From Aplysia californica (lineage: Eukaryota; Mollusca; Gastropoda; Aplysiida; Aplysiidae): 64,000 nt of DNA. Positions 1 to 11,090 of the stretch are shown piece after piece. The notes beneath the pieces were generated by a model that was given only the letters and a program-made list of their open reading frames with translations, had not been told where the DNA came from and ran no database searches. A program made the translations under genes and the position numbers. The first letter of the stretch is position 1. Each line of letters opens with the position of its first letter. The stretch lies in the NCBI RefSeq assembly GCF_000002075.1, contig NW_004797585.1, positions 130,283 to 194,282 of the forward strand, given 5' to 3'.

Positions 1-215
1 GTATGTATGTATGTATGTATGTATGTATGTATAATGTATGTATGTATGTATGTATGTATAATGTATGTATGTATGTATGTATGTATGTATGTATAATGTA
101 TGTATGTATAATGTATGTATGTATGTATGTATGTATGTATGTATGTATGTATGTATGTATGTATAATGTATGTATGTATAATGTATGTATGTATGTATAA
201 TGTATGTATGTATGC
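1..215. repeat. ATGT microsatellite
   Basis: Nearly pure tetranucleotide array of GTAT/ATGT broken at intervals by an extra AATG step. It lies in the Rab33 intron upstream of the 347-451 exon; the open frame through it is only a by-product of the repeat. Confidence 0.95.
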
Positions 216-346
216 ACATGACAGTCATTGCTCTTTGGGTTAAAGTTGAAGAAATTACACTTGTCTTCTTTTGAGATTTACCTAGAGAATTAATTTTAGA
301 TTGTGAACCTGTCTGACAAAGTTTTGTTCCTTCCTATTTTCTCCAG

Positions 347-451
347 CTTCAACTGTGGGACACAGCTGGTCAAGAGCGTTTTCGCAAGTCTATGGTGCAG
401 CACTACTATCGCAATGTTCATGCCGTCATATTTGTGTATGACATCACAAAG
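347..451 (+). CDS. RAB33B: Rab33-type GTPase, internal coding exon (partial gene)
   Basis: The exon is bounded by a pyrimidine-rich acceptor (CTCCAG before 347) and a donor (AAG then GTAAGC after 451). Its 105 nt encode 35 residues in phase 0, starting [16 protein letters not shown] and ending VFVYDITK-like. WDTAGQ is the G3 (switch II) motif, and the stretch [14 protein letters not shown] is characteristic of Rab33. Rab33 proteins act at the Golgi and in autophagosome formation, where they bind Atg16L1 (established for the family). Exons encoding the P-loop and switch I must lie left of the window. Recognition is by sequence memory, not by a search. Confidence 0.93.
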
Positions 452-1413
452 GTAAGCTTCGCTTCAGCTATCGTCATTTATTGCAGGCATTGGCAACCAT
501 CAATTTTTTTACTATCTGTTGACTTTGTCAAGGTTAATGAGTGGGCCATAACTTAGACCCTGCCTATTATAAGTATAATGGACGCTGTTCTCGAAGATGA
601 TATGTGACCAGTGATGGAAAGGTTCAACCGTACTCGCAACACTTATTATGGAGTCATGGGGCAATTGGAATACCTCCAGAAAACCACACAGGAAGTTACG
701 TAGGTCATTTCAAATTATACAGGACGCCTTCCAAACTTCACTGCTGGTGTTAAAGTTTGTGTATAAGCAAAGTTCATGAATTAGTTGAGAAAATTTGGCT
801 AAATTTGTGAAAAAGATGAAGACGTGACAACACCAAACAAAGACTTGAAGACAGTGTGAAAATACTCGGGGACCTGTCAAAGAAATAAGGGATCAACCTA
901 GTTTTAAAAATTCACTTTCTAATTGTTGACGTCATCATTCTAAAATAGATTAGGTCTAAACCTTCATCATTGGATTGTTGGAGCAGATTTTTTACCTCAG
1001 ACTTGTTGACTTTGTCACCATAGTCTAACCAGGCCTGCCACTCTTCCCGATTTAATCAGGATGTACTGGTATTTTTTCCCCAAATCTCAAACATCCCCAT
1101 TTCGATCATGTATATCTCGATTGTTTTGTTCCTGCTCAGAGGAAGTAGGTACACGGGATGATGGGGGGGGGGGGGGGGGAGCAAGGAGTATCACGGAATG
1201 ATTTATTTGGGATGACATGATATTGTTTCTTATTTTATCCTGTGAGAATAGCTCAGTGATCGTGTGACTGATGTAAAGTGCTCAGAGCTTATACTAGTAG
1301 GGGATAAAGCGCTATATGTAAATGCGTTCTATTATTTTACTACTGTTGTTATTTATGAAGTCACAGTGGTTCTGACAGTAAATGAGCCTCTGCTTGTGTT
1401 GTTGTGCTTACAG
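452..1413 (+). other. Rab33 intron
   Basis: This 962 bp intron has GTAAGC at the 5' end and a TTACAG acceptor at the 3' end. It contains a 19-base G run near 1159-1177. I see no gene or recognisable mobile element in it; an open frame running in from 1264 is intronic. Confidence 0.85.
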
Positions 1414-1803
1414 ATGAGTTCCTTCGAGAACATGAGCCAGTGGATCGAGGAGTGCGACCGGCACAACCTGAACAAGAACATCCCCCGCATCCTGGTGGGC
1501 AACAAGTGCGATGAGGTGGACAAGGTCGCGGTCAACACCAACATGGCCCAGAAGTTTGCCGACGCCCACGGCATGCCGCTGTTCGAGACCTCAGCCAAGG
1601 ACGACGACAAGGCCAACCACGTGGACGCCATTTTCATGACGGTCTCCCACAAGCTGAAGAACGCCAAGCCCATGATGCCCGTGCATATGTCCAGCCTGAG
1701 CCCACACGACAGCGTGAACCTCCGGGGCAGCCCACAGCACCGCGGCCTTCAGTCCGCCGTCGGGGTGGGCGCGGGGGACAAGTCGTCGGACTGTTCTTGT
1801 TGA
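1414..1803 (+). CDS. RAB33B: Rab33-type GTPase, terminal coding exon
   Basis: The acceptor TTACAG precedes 1414 and the stop TGA is at 1801-1803. The exon encodes 129 residues beginning [14 protein letters not shown]. It carries the G4 motif NKCD (preceded by IPRILVG), the Rab33B-like stretch [17 protein letters not shown] with the G5 SAK motif, and HKLKNAKP. The tail ends CSC, a Cys-x-Cys double geranylgeranylation signal that anchors Rabs to membranes. The hypervariable region ([12 protein letters not shown] and onward) is Ser/Gly-rich. WIEEC and the [11 protein letters not shown] context favour RAB33B over RAB33A. The exon is markedly more GC-rich than its flanks. Together with the 347-451 exon it gives 164 residues of a protein normally about 230 long. 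Confidence 0.95.
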   Translation: MSSFENMSQWIEECDRHNLNKNIPRILVGNKCDEVDKVAVNTNMAQKFADAHGMPLFETSAKDDDKANHVDAIFMTVSHKLKNAKPMMPVHMSSLSPHDSVNLRGSPQHRGLQSAVGVGAGDKSSDCSC

Positions 1804-4264
1804 GTTGTGCCGCAGCAGTGTATTCCTCTTGCTCACATCGTGCTGACTCATTCTTCTTCTGCTCCTCCTCATTGGTTTTATTTTCATCCGCTTTGCTGGG
1901 AAGCAGTTGTGGGGGGGGGGGGGGGGGGGGGGCCGAACCCAAACCCCGTGGAAAACCCCCTTTATATCCACCTTTTTTTTTTTGGGGGGGGGGGGGGGGG
2001 GCCCCCACACCGGGGGAAAAAATTTTTTTTTTTTTTGGGGGGGGGGGGGGGTGTAGCTCATACCTGTGGAAATTATCTTTTATTCATCTTTTGAGGGGGG
2101 GGGGGGGAGTGTAGCTCATACCTGTGGAAATTATCTTTTATTCATCATTGCTATGTCCCTCTTGTTATTGTCCTGTGCTCATTCTTGCAGAAATTTGTCA
2201 TTCATCATTTCATTTATGTCCTGCTATTGTCCGTAGCTCATGCCTTGGAAGATCTTTCGTTCATCCTATTTATCTCTTGTTGTTCCCCCCCCATAAGCTG
2301 TGTTCTCATTTTCTCTCTCATCTTTGAGCCCGAGCATATTTCAAGTCTTATCCGAACTTATAATTTGCCAGCTTTAGTCCCATGTGTTCATCATGCATCA
2401 AGTTCATAACTACTCTGAAGAAGTGAGAGGAGCCTCTGCTATACATTTGTGGTTTCTGTCCTTTTTGAGCCAAATTCTCACTTGTCAATGAAATTTCTCT
2501 AAGATTGAAGAAAACATTCAAAATGAATGTGTAATGGGGGACTTTCTTTATGCACTAGAAAATTTTGTCATATAGTGGAAAAAATGGAGATAACCAATGA
2601 ATGACTTATTGAAATGTGTCCTTGGACTGTGGAGAAAACAGATGTTGTAAAGTATTTATTAATTCCTAAGTATTCTTGTGTTGGTTCTGTACTCAAATGT
2701 TGAGGGTTCCTAGAGCTGTAATAAGGCTGAGACTTGGACTCTGAGCTGAGTGAAATATTTTTGTGACTGCTCCAGTACAATAGTAAGGACTTAATAATAA
2801 GTCAGGTAGGGGATTCCCCTCCTAGGATACTATAGTAGGCCCACTAAATGCAGCTGGCTAGATCTATACACAAAGTATTTTGCTGAAACTAGAACAAAAA
2901 GATAGGGGGGGAGGGGGGGTGGCGGTCCATCTCTCAATTTTGTGTTGAAGAACTGCAGAAAAACTTTCAGTGCAGGTGCAGGTGCAGGAGAAAAGACCAA
3001 ACATTCCACTGTGTTAAAAGATCTTTTCACATAGTAAACTTTTGACTTTGCCTTTCCGTCATTGCACGTCAGATATTTGACGCATCTATTGTCTATTTGT
3101 GGTGGCCGAATGTTGCTATTCAAAGGGCTTTTTAATGGCTGCATCGATCGACATGCGGTTTTCGGCAAAAAATTCTTTAAAATATTCTCCAGAGCATGGC
3201 GCCCTTGGTTTTTTCAGTTTTGAGACAGTTTTGCTGCGAAAAGCTAAATTTCTTTATTTTGCCGATCGCGTTTGTAGGCCGACGCTTCTGTCTCTGTAAT
3301 TTTAGAAAATCCGGAAGTGATATATTTCGCGAGGTGCGTTTTGTTTTGAGAGTATAGATCTAGACCTTATAATTTTTTGCATCTCTCAAGATTTATTGCC
3401 CCATTCCAGTAGAGTGTAAACATAGTAGGCCAATGACTTTTAGTTGATATTAAAGCACCGGCCTAGACGGCCAGAGAACGGTTAGTGTAAGAACATATAG
3501 GCACCGCCGATCATTCCTTTCATCGAAAGGGGGCCCAGCTAGTTTGATATATTTGTTCCTGATAACAACATTAGGATAGCTGCATCATAAATTACAACAA
3601 ACTCATGTGTCTCCTATGGTGGTGTTTGTCTATAGAGTCCCTTCTATCCATCACTAACGTTGGAACTTGATGATGTTTGCACAAAGATTTCTTTACCCAT
3701 GTTCTTACTTGATGTATTTGCTTTCATCGCCCAGCCCAAAGACTGACCCAGGGTAGTATGACACTTTCAGCCGGAGCTGCTGGGAAACTGAAAATATTAA
3801 TTTTTATTTTTTTTAAATGGAAAATGTAAAGTACCCTGTGGGAATATTCTGATAAATCATTTTCTGTGGCATCATACTTGTGTTCATCTAATGTCGGTGA
3901 TCTAGAGAAGTGACAGTGTTGCTGTGGTTGTTTTCTTGAGTGAGATGCCTTGTTCTACGTTTTTTCTGATGGGGAAGATTCTGCTGGGTCAAGTTCAATA
4001 CTCTCGTGTATGTTGGTCTGTTTATTCAACTGTATAAATATGTACAAAAAAATGTAAAATATTGAGTGTCTTTCAATTGAGTGATTGCTGCATCATGTTC
4101 ATATTTCCGTGAATTGAAACATATTTATTATTGCCAATGTGAAGTGTGGAGCAAGTCTGCTTGATAACTAATGGCCATATTTTCCCTCCTACGAGATACC
4201 AAGATACATTATTAATTATAATATAAATTGCTTTGTTGGAGATCTTGAAGAGAGAAAGCTCCAA
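1804..4264 (+). other. Rab33 3' UTR / downstream region
   Basis: No coding sequence recognised. It holds the homopolymer-rich block at 1904-2115 and otherwise unique AT-rich sequence. I see no AATAAA with a convincing GU-rich follow-up, so the end of the Rab33 mRNA cannot be placed. Confidence 0.5.
1904..2115. repeat. Homopolymer-rich block with a short duplicated segment
   Basis: Runs of G (up to about 20), T, A and C alternate with almost no complex sequence. A segment starting TGTAGCTCATACCTGTGG occurs at about 2051 and again at about 2110, separated by a G run. It may be a real low-complexity tract, but it also looks like poorly resolved assembly. Confidence 0.7.
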
Positions 4265-4452
4265 GTGGGTGGTTTGACGGGTGCTCTGGTGTGGTTTGCT
4301 CCTTCTTTAATCCTATCAAACATATATGGTCCTTTTCTCTCCTCCTTCTTTTTTGTGTTTGTTACTCGCTTGTAATACCTCTAATCTTCGGCACTTATAT
4401 GACCTTATTGCGTTGCAAGTGCCGTAAAACTCTTACTAAAAAAAAAAAAAAA
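4265..4452 (+). mobile_element. SINE-A copy
   Basis: About 185 bp. It starts GTGGGTGG and has the diagnostic body GCTCTGGTGTGGTTTGCTCC, a pyrimidine-rich middle, then TTGTTACTC. It ends in the hairpin tail (GGCACTT / AAGTGCC around ATATGACCTTATTGCG), GTAAAAC and an A-rich end. The same unit recurs at least 12 times in the window on both strands. The family is not one I can name. Confidence 0.85.
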
Positions 4453-4831
4453 TAAAGAAAGCTCTCCAAGTTGTGAAGCGGAGTACAATAACATTTGAAA
4501 GTTTGGGGGGATGTTTCGCTCTGTCTTAGTGTCTAGGGGGGGGGAGATGGCTTGTTGTTATTTCACGGTCTGGTTGTGTGTGTCCTTGAACTTGTCCTCT
4601 GCATAAAGTGTGCTCGTCCATCAGCGTCTGTGGCGTAGTAGTTAGGCACTTTGTTGTGGCACAGCCCAGGGACAAGGAAGACGTTTGGGTTGAAAAAGAT
4701 TCAGTTTATTTTTCTCGTTCCCTTGTAGTTTGGTCTGTAAAAAGGTTTGAGTGTAGAAGGAAGGACAAGCGCACTCAACGCTCGATGTCTTTTCTTGTCA
4801 AATTTTGAACTGAGCTGTGTTTTTCAGGGAT

Positions 4832-4953
4832 AGTTTTGTGAACTGACGGGGTCATTTTGTGAACTGATGGGGCCATTTTGTGAACTGATGGGGTCATTTT
4901 GTGAACTGATGGTGTCATTTTGTGAACTGATGGGGTCATTTTGTGAACTGATG
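4832..4953. repeat. 21-bp minisatellite, about 6 copies
   Basis: Unit GAACTGATGGGGTCATTTTGT with single-base variants, head to tail. Confidence 0.95.
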
Positions 4954-5924
4954 CTTTTGCTTTTAAAAAAAATAGAAATGTGACTTTTTTGTTCCTTTGA
5001 CTGATGATATCATGATTGTACGTGAACGATGTTTGTTGAATGTTTTATTGTTCCGACCAATGAATACCTAATGAAAGATTCTGCTGTTTTTCATGACGAA
5101 CTATAAATAAACTAAAAGCTTTCCCTTGCATGTAGGCGCGAAACATAATCTGTTGATCAGACTCGTGTTCACGCCCCCATGGAGAGGTTATGAGACCATG
5201 TGACTTCACAATGCAACGTAACTTTAAACCTTTGAGCCCTGGCCTCCTGAGGCTATGGTGCCCCTCTGCTTGAGCCCTGGAGCGATATGGTACTAACATT
5301 CATGTGATCGTTACCAAAAAAAATCACATTTCATATCCCCCTCGGGGTAGTCCTTGTCTTCACCAGCATTTAATTCAGAAAGATCTTTCGAATAATCAAT
5401 ATCGTCTTGTGTAGTAAACGCTGGGGGGGTTTTTCCGTTCGTGTTTTTTCTCAGATGGGCCGGTTTACAGATGGGTTCTGGTCTCTCTCCCCTAGGTACC
5501 TGTGGCTAGGTATACAGGCTGTTTTATGCAGCACTGGTGTATCGTTGGCAAGGGCTCCAAAGGGTTAAGCATGCACTTTCAGTAATAATAGTACCTTTAT
5601 GATCTTCATTCATTTAAATGTGCTGTAAAAGTAAAATGCCACTGCTTTGTTTGGATTTGTGTAATATTTTGTGCTTGTTTGTTTTCTGTTTTGTTTTTTG
5701 TTTTTAAATTCTTATAACATTACAATGATGATGAGCACGGCGTTAATTGAGCTGTTGTATTCTGCTTTAACATTACCTACCGTTTTTGTGCATTCTTTAA
5801 TGTCATTAACTTTTTTTTTTCTCAATTCTTGGATAAAAAAGAATTTATTTCCCGATTATTGAATGATTCCATTGTAAAACTTTATGGGAGGTACATGGAA
5901 AGTGCTGCCAATAATACTGTGTCA

Positions 5925-6135
5925 TGATTGGTGTCATATGGTGATGTGTCATGGGTGGTGTGTCATGATTGGTGCCATATGGTGGTGTGTCATGGTGGCG
6001 TGTCATGATTGGTAACATATGGTGGCGTGTCATGACTGGTGACTTATGCTAGTGTGTCATGATTGGTGTCATATGGTGGTGTGTCATGATTGGTGTCATA
6101 TGGTGGTGTGTCATATATGGTGCTGTGGTGTCATT
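5925..6135. repeat. Minisatellite, GTGTCATGATTGGTG unit
   Basis: About 8 imperfect units of 25-30 bp built on GTGTCATGATTGGTGTCATA. Confidence 0.9.
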
Positions 6136-6864
6136 GTATGGTGCTGGGATCGTTGTTGTGAAATTTCTTGAAACTTGTGTGAAAAGTTTTGTGATGTTGC
6201 CAGAAACATACTTGAAGTAATGACTCAATGACCCCAGGAAGAACCAGCAGGGGCTAGAGCTTCAAGTTTTGAAATGAACTAACTTAAAACCAGCGTAAAA
6301 TTTGTCCTTATAATTATAAATATTCTTGGACGGTATTTTTGACCACAGTTTGGACGAGGCTTGAGATGTTTTTAGAAGATGCTATATATCGTGCCACACC
6401 TGTTCAACAGTGCAATGGGCGACTGTGGGTGTGTGGTTTTTGTTGAATCGCCTGCTTGTACATATCTTGTCTCTTCGACCAGGAGTGACTCGTATTATTA
6501 TTGTAATTGTAATCATTATTGTCATGGTTTTAATGGACAGATGTTCTAAATTTGATCTATACTTACCAAATGTTTAACATGTCGCCCATCCTTGTTCGCC
6601 GGAGCCAAAAATAGCTGGCTAGAGTCAGTTTTGAACTTGAACCTAAAATACTGTTGGCTTGGGCCCAAATTGAGTACCGTAGATCCTTTGACTTCGACTT
6701 ATGTATTTCCTTCGACATGAGAGAGCCTAGCCTGGCTCCTGGAGAGCAGCAGTCACAATGGGCAGCAAGTCATATCTATAAGGTTTCACGAAAAAGAAAT
6801 GCTGAAACGAAGAAGAAGCCAGCAAGCTGTGAACATCAACGGGTGGACATGAAGCTTTTGAATG

Positions 6865-7068
6865 CTCAGTACAAAATGACAGCCTTGTCTCTGCTAGAGA
6901 GAAGCGATCTTATTGGTCATGGCAGAAGCTAAATTATCGCAAACTTTGGTTCTTCTATTTCACTCGAGAAGTATTCTCCTCTATGGATACCTTGGTCGTG
7001 GTCAGACGTTGGCAGTCTCCTTGTATTAGGCTGCAATATTCCTGTGTCATTTATGGATGGGGATAAAA
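6865..7068 (+). repeat. Unnamed interspersed repeat, copy 1
   Basis: About 190 bp resembling the reverse complement of 10768-10955 throughout. Shared blocks include CTCTGCTAGAGAGA, CGCAAACTTTGG, GAGAAG.A.TCTCCTC and GCAATATTCCTGTGT. Both copies are followed by poly-T and a G/C homopolymer. No coding potential or TIR seen. Confidence 0.75.
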
Positions 7069-7557
7069 GATCTTTTTTTTTTTTTTTGGTAAGTTTGGGG
7101 GGGGGGGGGGTTAATATTTATTGGGGAAGGCAAATGCAAGTAAGCTTTTACTAGAGAGAAAACAGCACATTTGTGACTTGGGATAAGCTTCTTAAGAAAA
7201 ACATTTTTGACAATGCCACAGTTTGTTGTTGTCGGGAAAGACTGGGATGTGATTATATTTTTTTGATTTTGATGTCGTTTGCCAGGCGGATGTCAGGCGT
7301 ACCTTGTTCCAGCCGACTTACGGTTGGGTCTAAAGATTCCTCACAGCCTTCAAATCTAAAAGTCTTTGTTGGAGATGAAGGGTATGTGATTTTTTTCCCC
7401 TTCTAATCTAAGTCAAGCAGTGCACTGTTTCTAACAACTGTATCGTTGTTTCGGAGTTTGTTGAAGTCTGTACAGGTGATCAATCTGTAGTCATGGAAGT
7501 TTTTCTCCTATTTTTTTTCAAACTGGACTTTGGTGATGGACCTGACATAACATACAT

Positions 7558-7735
7558 TTATGTATTGAGTGTTATTTCTCTATACTAGTACTGTACAATA
7601 CACAGCTCCGGTATCAAATGTATTGAGTGTCGTTTCTCTATACTAGTACTGTACAATACACAGCACCGGTATCAAATGTATTGAGTGTTGTTTCTCTGTA
7701 CTGTACTATGCACAGTGCCGGTATTGAATCAGAAA
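7558..7735. repeat. Three tandem copies of a ~60-bp unit
   Basis: Unit begins GTATTGAGTGTTATTTCTC and contains ACTGTACAATACACAG; the third copy carries an internal deletion. Confidence 0.9.
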
Positions 7736-8100
7736 GAGTTTATTATATCAGATTAATGATATTTTAAATATTTACGATATTTTGTCCATGAAATGAAGTG
7801 TGCATGTTATCATCTCCTATACCATATTGAGTGAACTTGTGGCCTAAAAAATTTGTCCGTCTGTTTGTCTTGGTTTCATCCACGGTGGGGACGGGACTCG
7901 GCCGCTGGTCAAGAATCTGTCGTGTCAGCAAATTTTTTGAAATGTTGATTGTTTGGTGCTGAAGGAAATCCCAAGTCCAGCCCTTGTTGGAAACGATGCC
8001 AAAAAATATACCTCTCTACTCACAAAAAAAAAAAAATCTGAGCTCCAGTAGTAGTAATTGTCATGGTTGTATTGTTAAACCGGTTAGAGGAATTGTGTTG

Positions 8101-8270
8101 TTGGGTGCTCTTGTGTGGTTTGCTCCTTCTTTTCTAATAGCCTATTAAACATCTATCGTCCTTATCTCCCCTTCTTCTTTCCTATCAAACATCTATCGTC
8201 CTTATCTCCCCTTCTTCTTTTTTATGTTTGTTACTCTCTTGTAACGCCGTAAAACCTCTACTAAAAACTA
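8101..8270 (+). mobile_element. SINE-A copy lacking the tail hairpin
   Basis: Head and body match SINE-A. The pyrimidine-rich middle (CATCTATCGTCCTTATCTCC) is tandemly duplicated (about 47 bp), and the tail jumps from CTCTTGTAAC straight to GCCGTAAAACC, so the hairpin is deleted. Confidence 0.8.
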
Positions 8271-8345
8271 AACTAGAGGACTTGTTTTGAGCAACATGAC
8301 CTACTAAAACTAAACTAGAGGACTTGTTTTGAGCAACATGACCTA
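8262..8345. repeat. 42-bp tandem duplication
   Basis: CTAAACTAGAGGACTTGTTT and its continuation are present twice, offset 42 bp. The first copy overlaps the A-rich end of the SINE-A. Confidence 0.9.
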
Positions 8346-8496
8346 CACATCATGTTCTTCAAGTGTCATTGATAAAGTTTCTGTTGTGATGGGTCAAAGT
8401 GCAAAGGTGAGATGAGGGTTACACTGTCGCGTGGGGTAGTGGGTCCTTTTGCCAGCAAGTCTGTGTGAAGTTTTAGTTGTGTTGTGTTATTTTGTG

Positions 8497-8695
8497 CTGA
8501 CCTCGCTGAGGGAAAAAGTTGTTACAATAGTAGGCCTATCTGACAGACGTTGACCTCGCTGAAAAAGTTGTGACAATAGTAGGCCTATCTGACAGACGTT
8601 AACCTCGCTGAAAAAGTTGTTACAATAGTAGGCCTATCTGACAGACGTTGACCTCGCTGAAAAAGTTGTTACAATAGTAGGCCTATCTGACAGAC
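8497..8695. repeat. ~54-bp minisatellite, 4 copies
   Basis: Unit contains ACCTCGCTGAAAAAGTTGT and AATAGTAGGCCTATCTGACA. Copies are nearly identical, so the array is recent. Confidence 0.95.
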
Positions 8696-8751
8696 TCCAC
8701 ACTGCATTTTCTCCAATATAATATGCGAACCGTATCAACTAACGCCTTGGT

Positions 8752-8992
8752 TTATTCCTATGGTCATTTTCCCTCTACTTTTTTTGTAAGTTTGTCTCTT
8801 TCTCGTGAACTGCTTTTTCCGGGGTGCCTTGATAGTTGAAGCAGACTTTATGCTGTTGAGGCTAGAGAGGTGAGCAGAGTAAGTCTGATTCCCCGTTTGG
8901 ACTTCTCTGTTGACATCCATCCCTTGGCGCTCATTTGACCTTATGAAGTCGCGAGCGCTGTAAAACCTTACTTTAAAAAAAAAAAAACGCCT
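8752..8992 (+). mobile_element. SINE-D copy
   Basis: Relative of SINE-A with an extra ~120-bp middle (CCGGGGTGCCTTGATAG, GGTGAGCAGAGTAAGTCTGA, TTCCCCGTTTGGACTTCTCT) before the same hairpin tail (GGCGCTC ... GAGCGCT) and an A run. Also present at 17872-18015 and 35731-35965 on the - strand. Confidence 0.75.
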
Positions 8993-9690
8993 TGGTTATT
9001 CTAGGAGTGACAATGGATGTGATGTGCGGAAGCAAGTGGAAAGTCAATGACACATCTTTGTGGAATGTCTGAGTCTGAGTCCGTTTTTTAGCGGGCAGTC
9101 AACATGTATGTTTGTCAACATTTGTTTTTCAAAGTGGATGCTGTTATATATAATATCTATATATATATATAAATGAATATTTCATTGTACTGACCTACCT
9201 ACCAAGAGCTGATGTTATTGAGGTCCTCCATGAAGAAGATGTTACCTTGTTGTATCACCTTCTACTCTTACTGCTTTGTCCTATTAGTTTTGTATTTTGT
9301 GCACTCCTGATTGCTTTAACAGTTTTAAAAACGGAACATGTTCATGTGAACATTTCTATATATGTATTTTACTTACTTGTACGGGGAGAAAAGGATGATT
9401 TGGGAATTTATATGACCGTACGCAGTTGTGAGCGCAGTAAAACCTTACTAAAACAACAATTTGGTAATTTGATAGTTTAGGGTTTGAAAGAGGGTTTGAT
9501 CTGTACATTTATATTTTAGAGAAAAAGATATGTAAAGTTCAGGCTTACACTTAAAACATTTAAAAGTTTCTATATTTTCCTCGACAGTACTCAAGAAATT
9601 GGTGAGAAGTTGTCCTTGGTATTCGGACGGCTGGTGCAGACATTGTTGTAGGGGCTGGTTGTGTGGATACTACAGGGGTCTGTTGTCTAG

Positions 9691-9734
<44 letters not shown>

Positions 9735-9763
9735 CGTGGGTACTACAGGGGTCAGTTGTCTAG

Positions 9764-9807
<44 letters not shown>

Positions 9808-10223
9808 CGTGGGTACTACAGGGGTCAGTTGTCTAGATACTCTATGTGTGACCGTGTGTGTGTGACTTTGTGTGTGTGTGACTTTGTGTGTGTGTGACTT
9901 TGTGTGTGTGTGAGCGTGGGGGGTACTACACGGGGGTCAGTTGTCCAGATATTGTGTGTCTCAGTGTTGTGTGACTGCTTATGTGTGTGTGTATGTGTGA
10001 CTCTTGTATTCAGTCCTTGTATGTCATCCATGGTTGGAAGTATTTCAGGAAGATTCCTTAAGTTCTTACGAGTTTGTTGAATGAGCAAAATGTGTCCTAT
10101 ATAGTGAGGGTTGTTGTTCAAAGCTCAAAATCGTGTACGTGAATTTTTATTTGTTTTTAAAAATCATATATTATATAAGGCACATTGAAACTTTTCATTT
10201 TCGCAAGAGGCAAAATTGTTGGT
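8993..10223. other. Intergenic region
   Basis: No gene seen. A stray copy of the LINE/SINE tail (TATATGACCGTACGCAG ... GTAAAACC) lies at about 9405-9452, and a TG minisatellite at 9697-9960. Confidence 0.6.
9697..9960. repeat. (TG)n embedded in a higher-order repeat
   Basis: TG runs alternate with a unique spacer (GAGCGTGGGTACTACAGGGG, TTGTCTAGATACTC) in about four units. Confidence 0.9.
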
Positions 10224-10409
10224 GTGGGTGGTTGGCGGGTGCTCTGGTGTGGTTTGCTTCTTCTTTCCTATCAAACATCTATCGTCTTTATCTCTCCTAC
10301 TTCTTTTTTATGCTTGTTACTCTCTTGTAACACCTCTAATCTTCTGGCGCTCACATGACCTGATGCAGTTGCGAGCGCCGTAAAACTCTTACTAAAACTT
10401 AAAAAAAAC
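10224..10409 (+). mobile_element. SINE-A copy, well preserved
   Basis: Complete SINE-A from GTGGGTGGTTGGCGGGTGCT to the A-rich end. The tail hairpin is a perfect GGCGCTC / GAGCGCC stem. Confidence 0.88.
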
Positions 10410-10767
10410 TGTTGGTGGTTTCATCCTCTGACATTGTGTCGACGTGGGAGTGTGAAGAAAACACCGACATTTAAAAAGAAAAAGATTTTTAAAATCCTCT
10501 GACCGACATACTCCGAACCTGCTGAGTGGCTTTGTACACTTTACAATCGTGGCTGACATTCATTCTAATTTACCATACCCAGCCGGGCCCGCGGGGACCC
10601 GAGGGCGCCTGTGCGGTTTTTTTTTGGATGAGGGGAAGTGAATATGCGGTAAATTGAAGGGAGTGGGTGTTGGGGGGATGTTGGGGGGGGTGGCCCCATA
10701 TATATGGGGGGGGGGGGGGCGGGCAAACGAGGCAAAAAAAAAAAAAAGTTCTTTCTCTCTTCATCCA

Positions 10768-10955
10768 TAAATCACACAGGAATATTGCTGCCTAATTCAA
10801 GGTGGCCGCCCACGTCTGTTCTCGAACAAGGTTCCCGTGGAGGAGACTGCTTCTCGGGTGAACTGGAAGATCCAAAGTTTGCGTTTATTTGGGTCTGCCA
10901 TGTCAAGTGTGTATATCTCTCTAGCAGAGTCAAGGCAGTCATTTTGATATGTGTA
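10768..10955 (-). repeat. Unnamed interspersed repeat, copy 2
   Basis: Reverse-complement relative of 6865-7068. In its own orientation it ends in poly-T followed by a C-rich homopolymer, as copy 1 ends in poly-T then poly-G. Confidence 0.75.

Positions 10956-11090
<135 letters not shown>

Larger units (their letters stand above)
4453..6864. other. Intergenic region
   Basis: No gene seen. At 4618-4700 there is a possible decayed tRNA-like SINE head (box A-like TGGCGTAGTAGTTAGG, weak box B-like GGGTTGAAA). Two minisatellites (4832-4953, 5925-6135) are listed separately. Confidence 0.6.

Noticed and set aside
1264-1413. Upstream in-frame extension of the Rab33 terminal exon
   Set aside because: Replaced by a clear TTACAG acceptor at 1413; the residues before it do not fit Rab33, while the 347-451 exon does.
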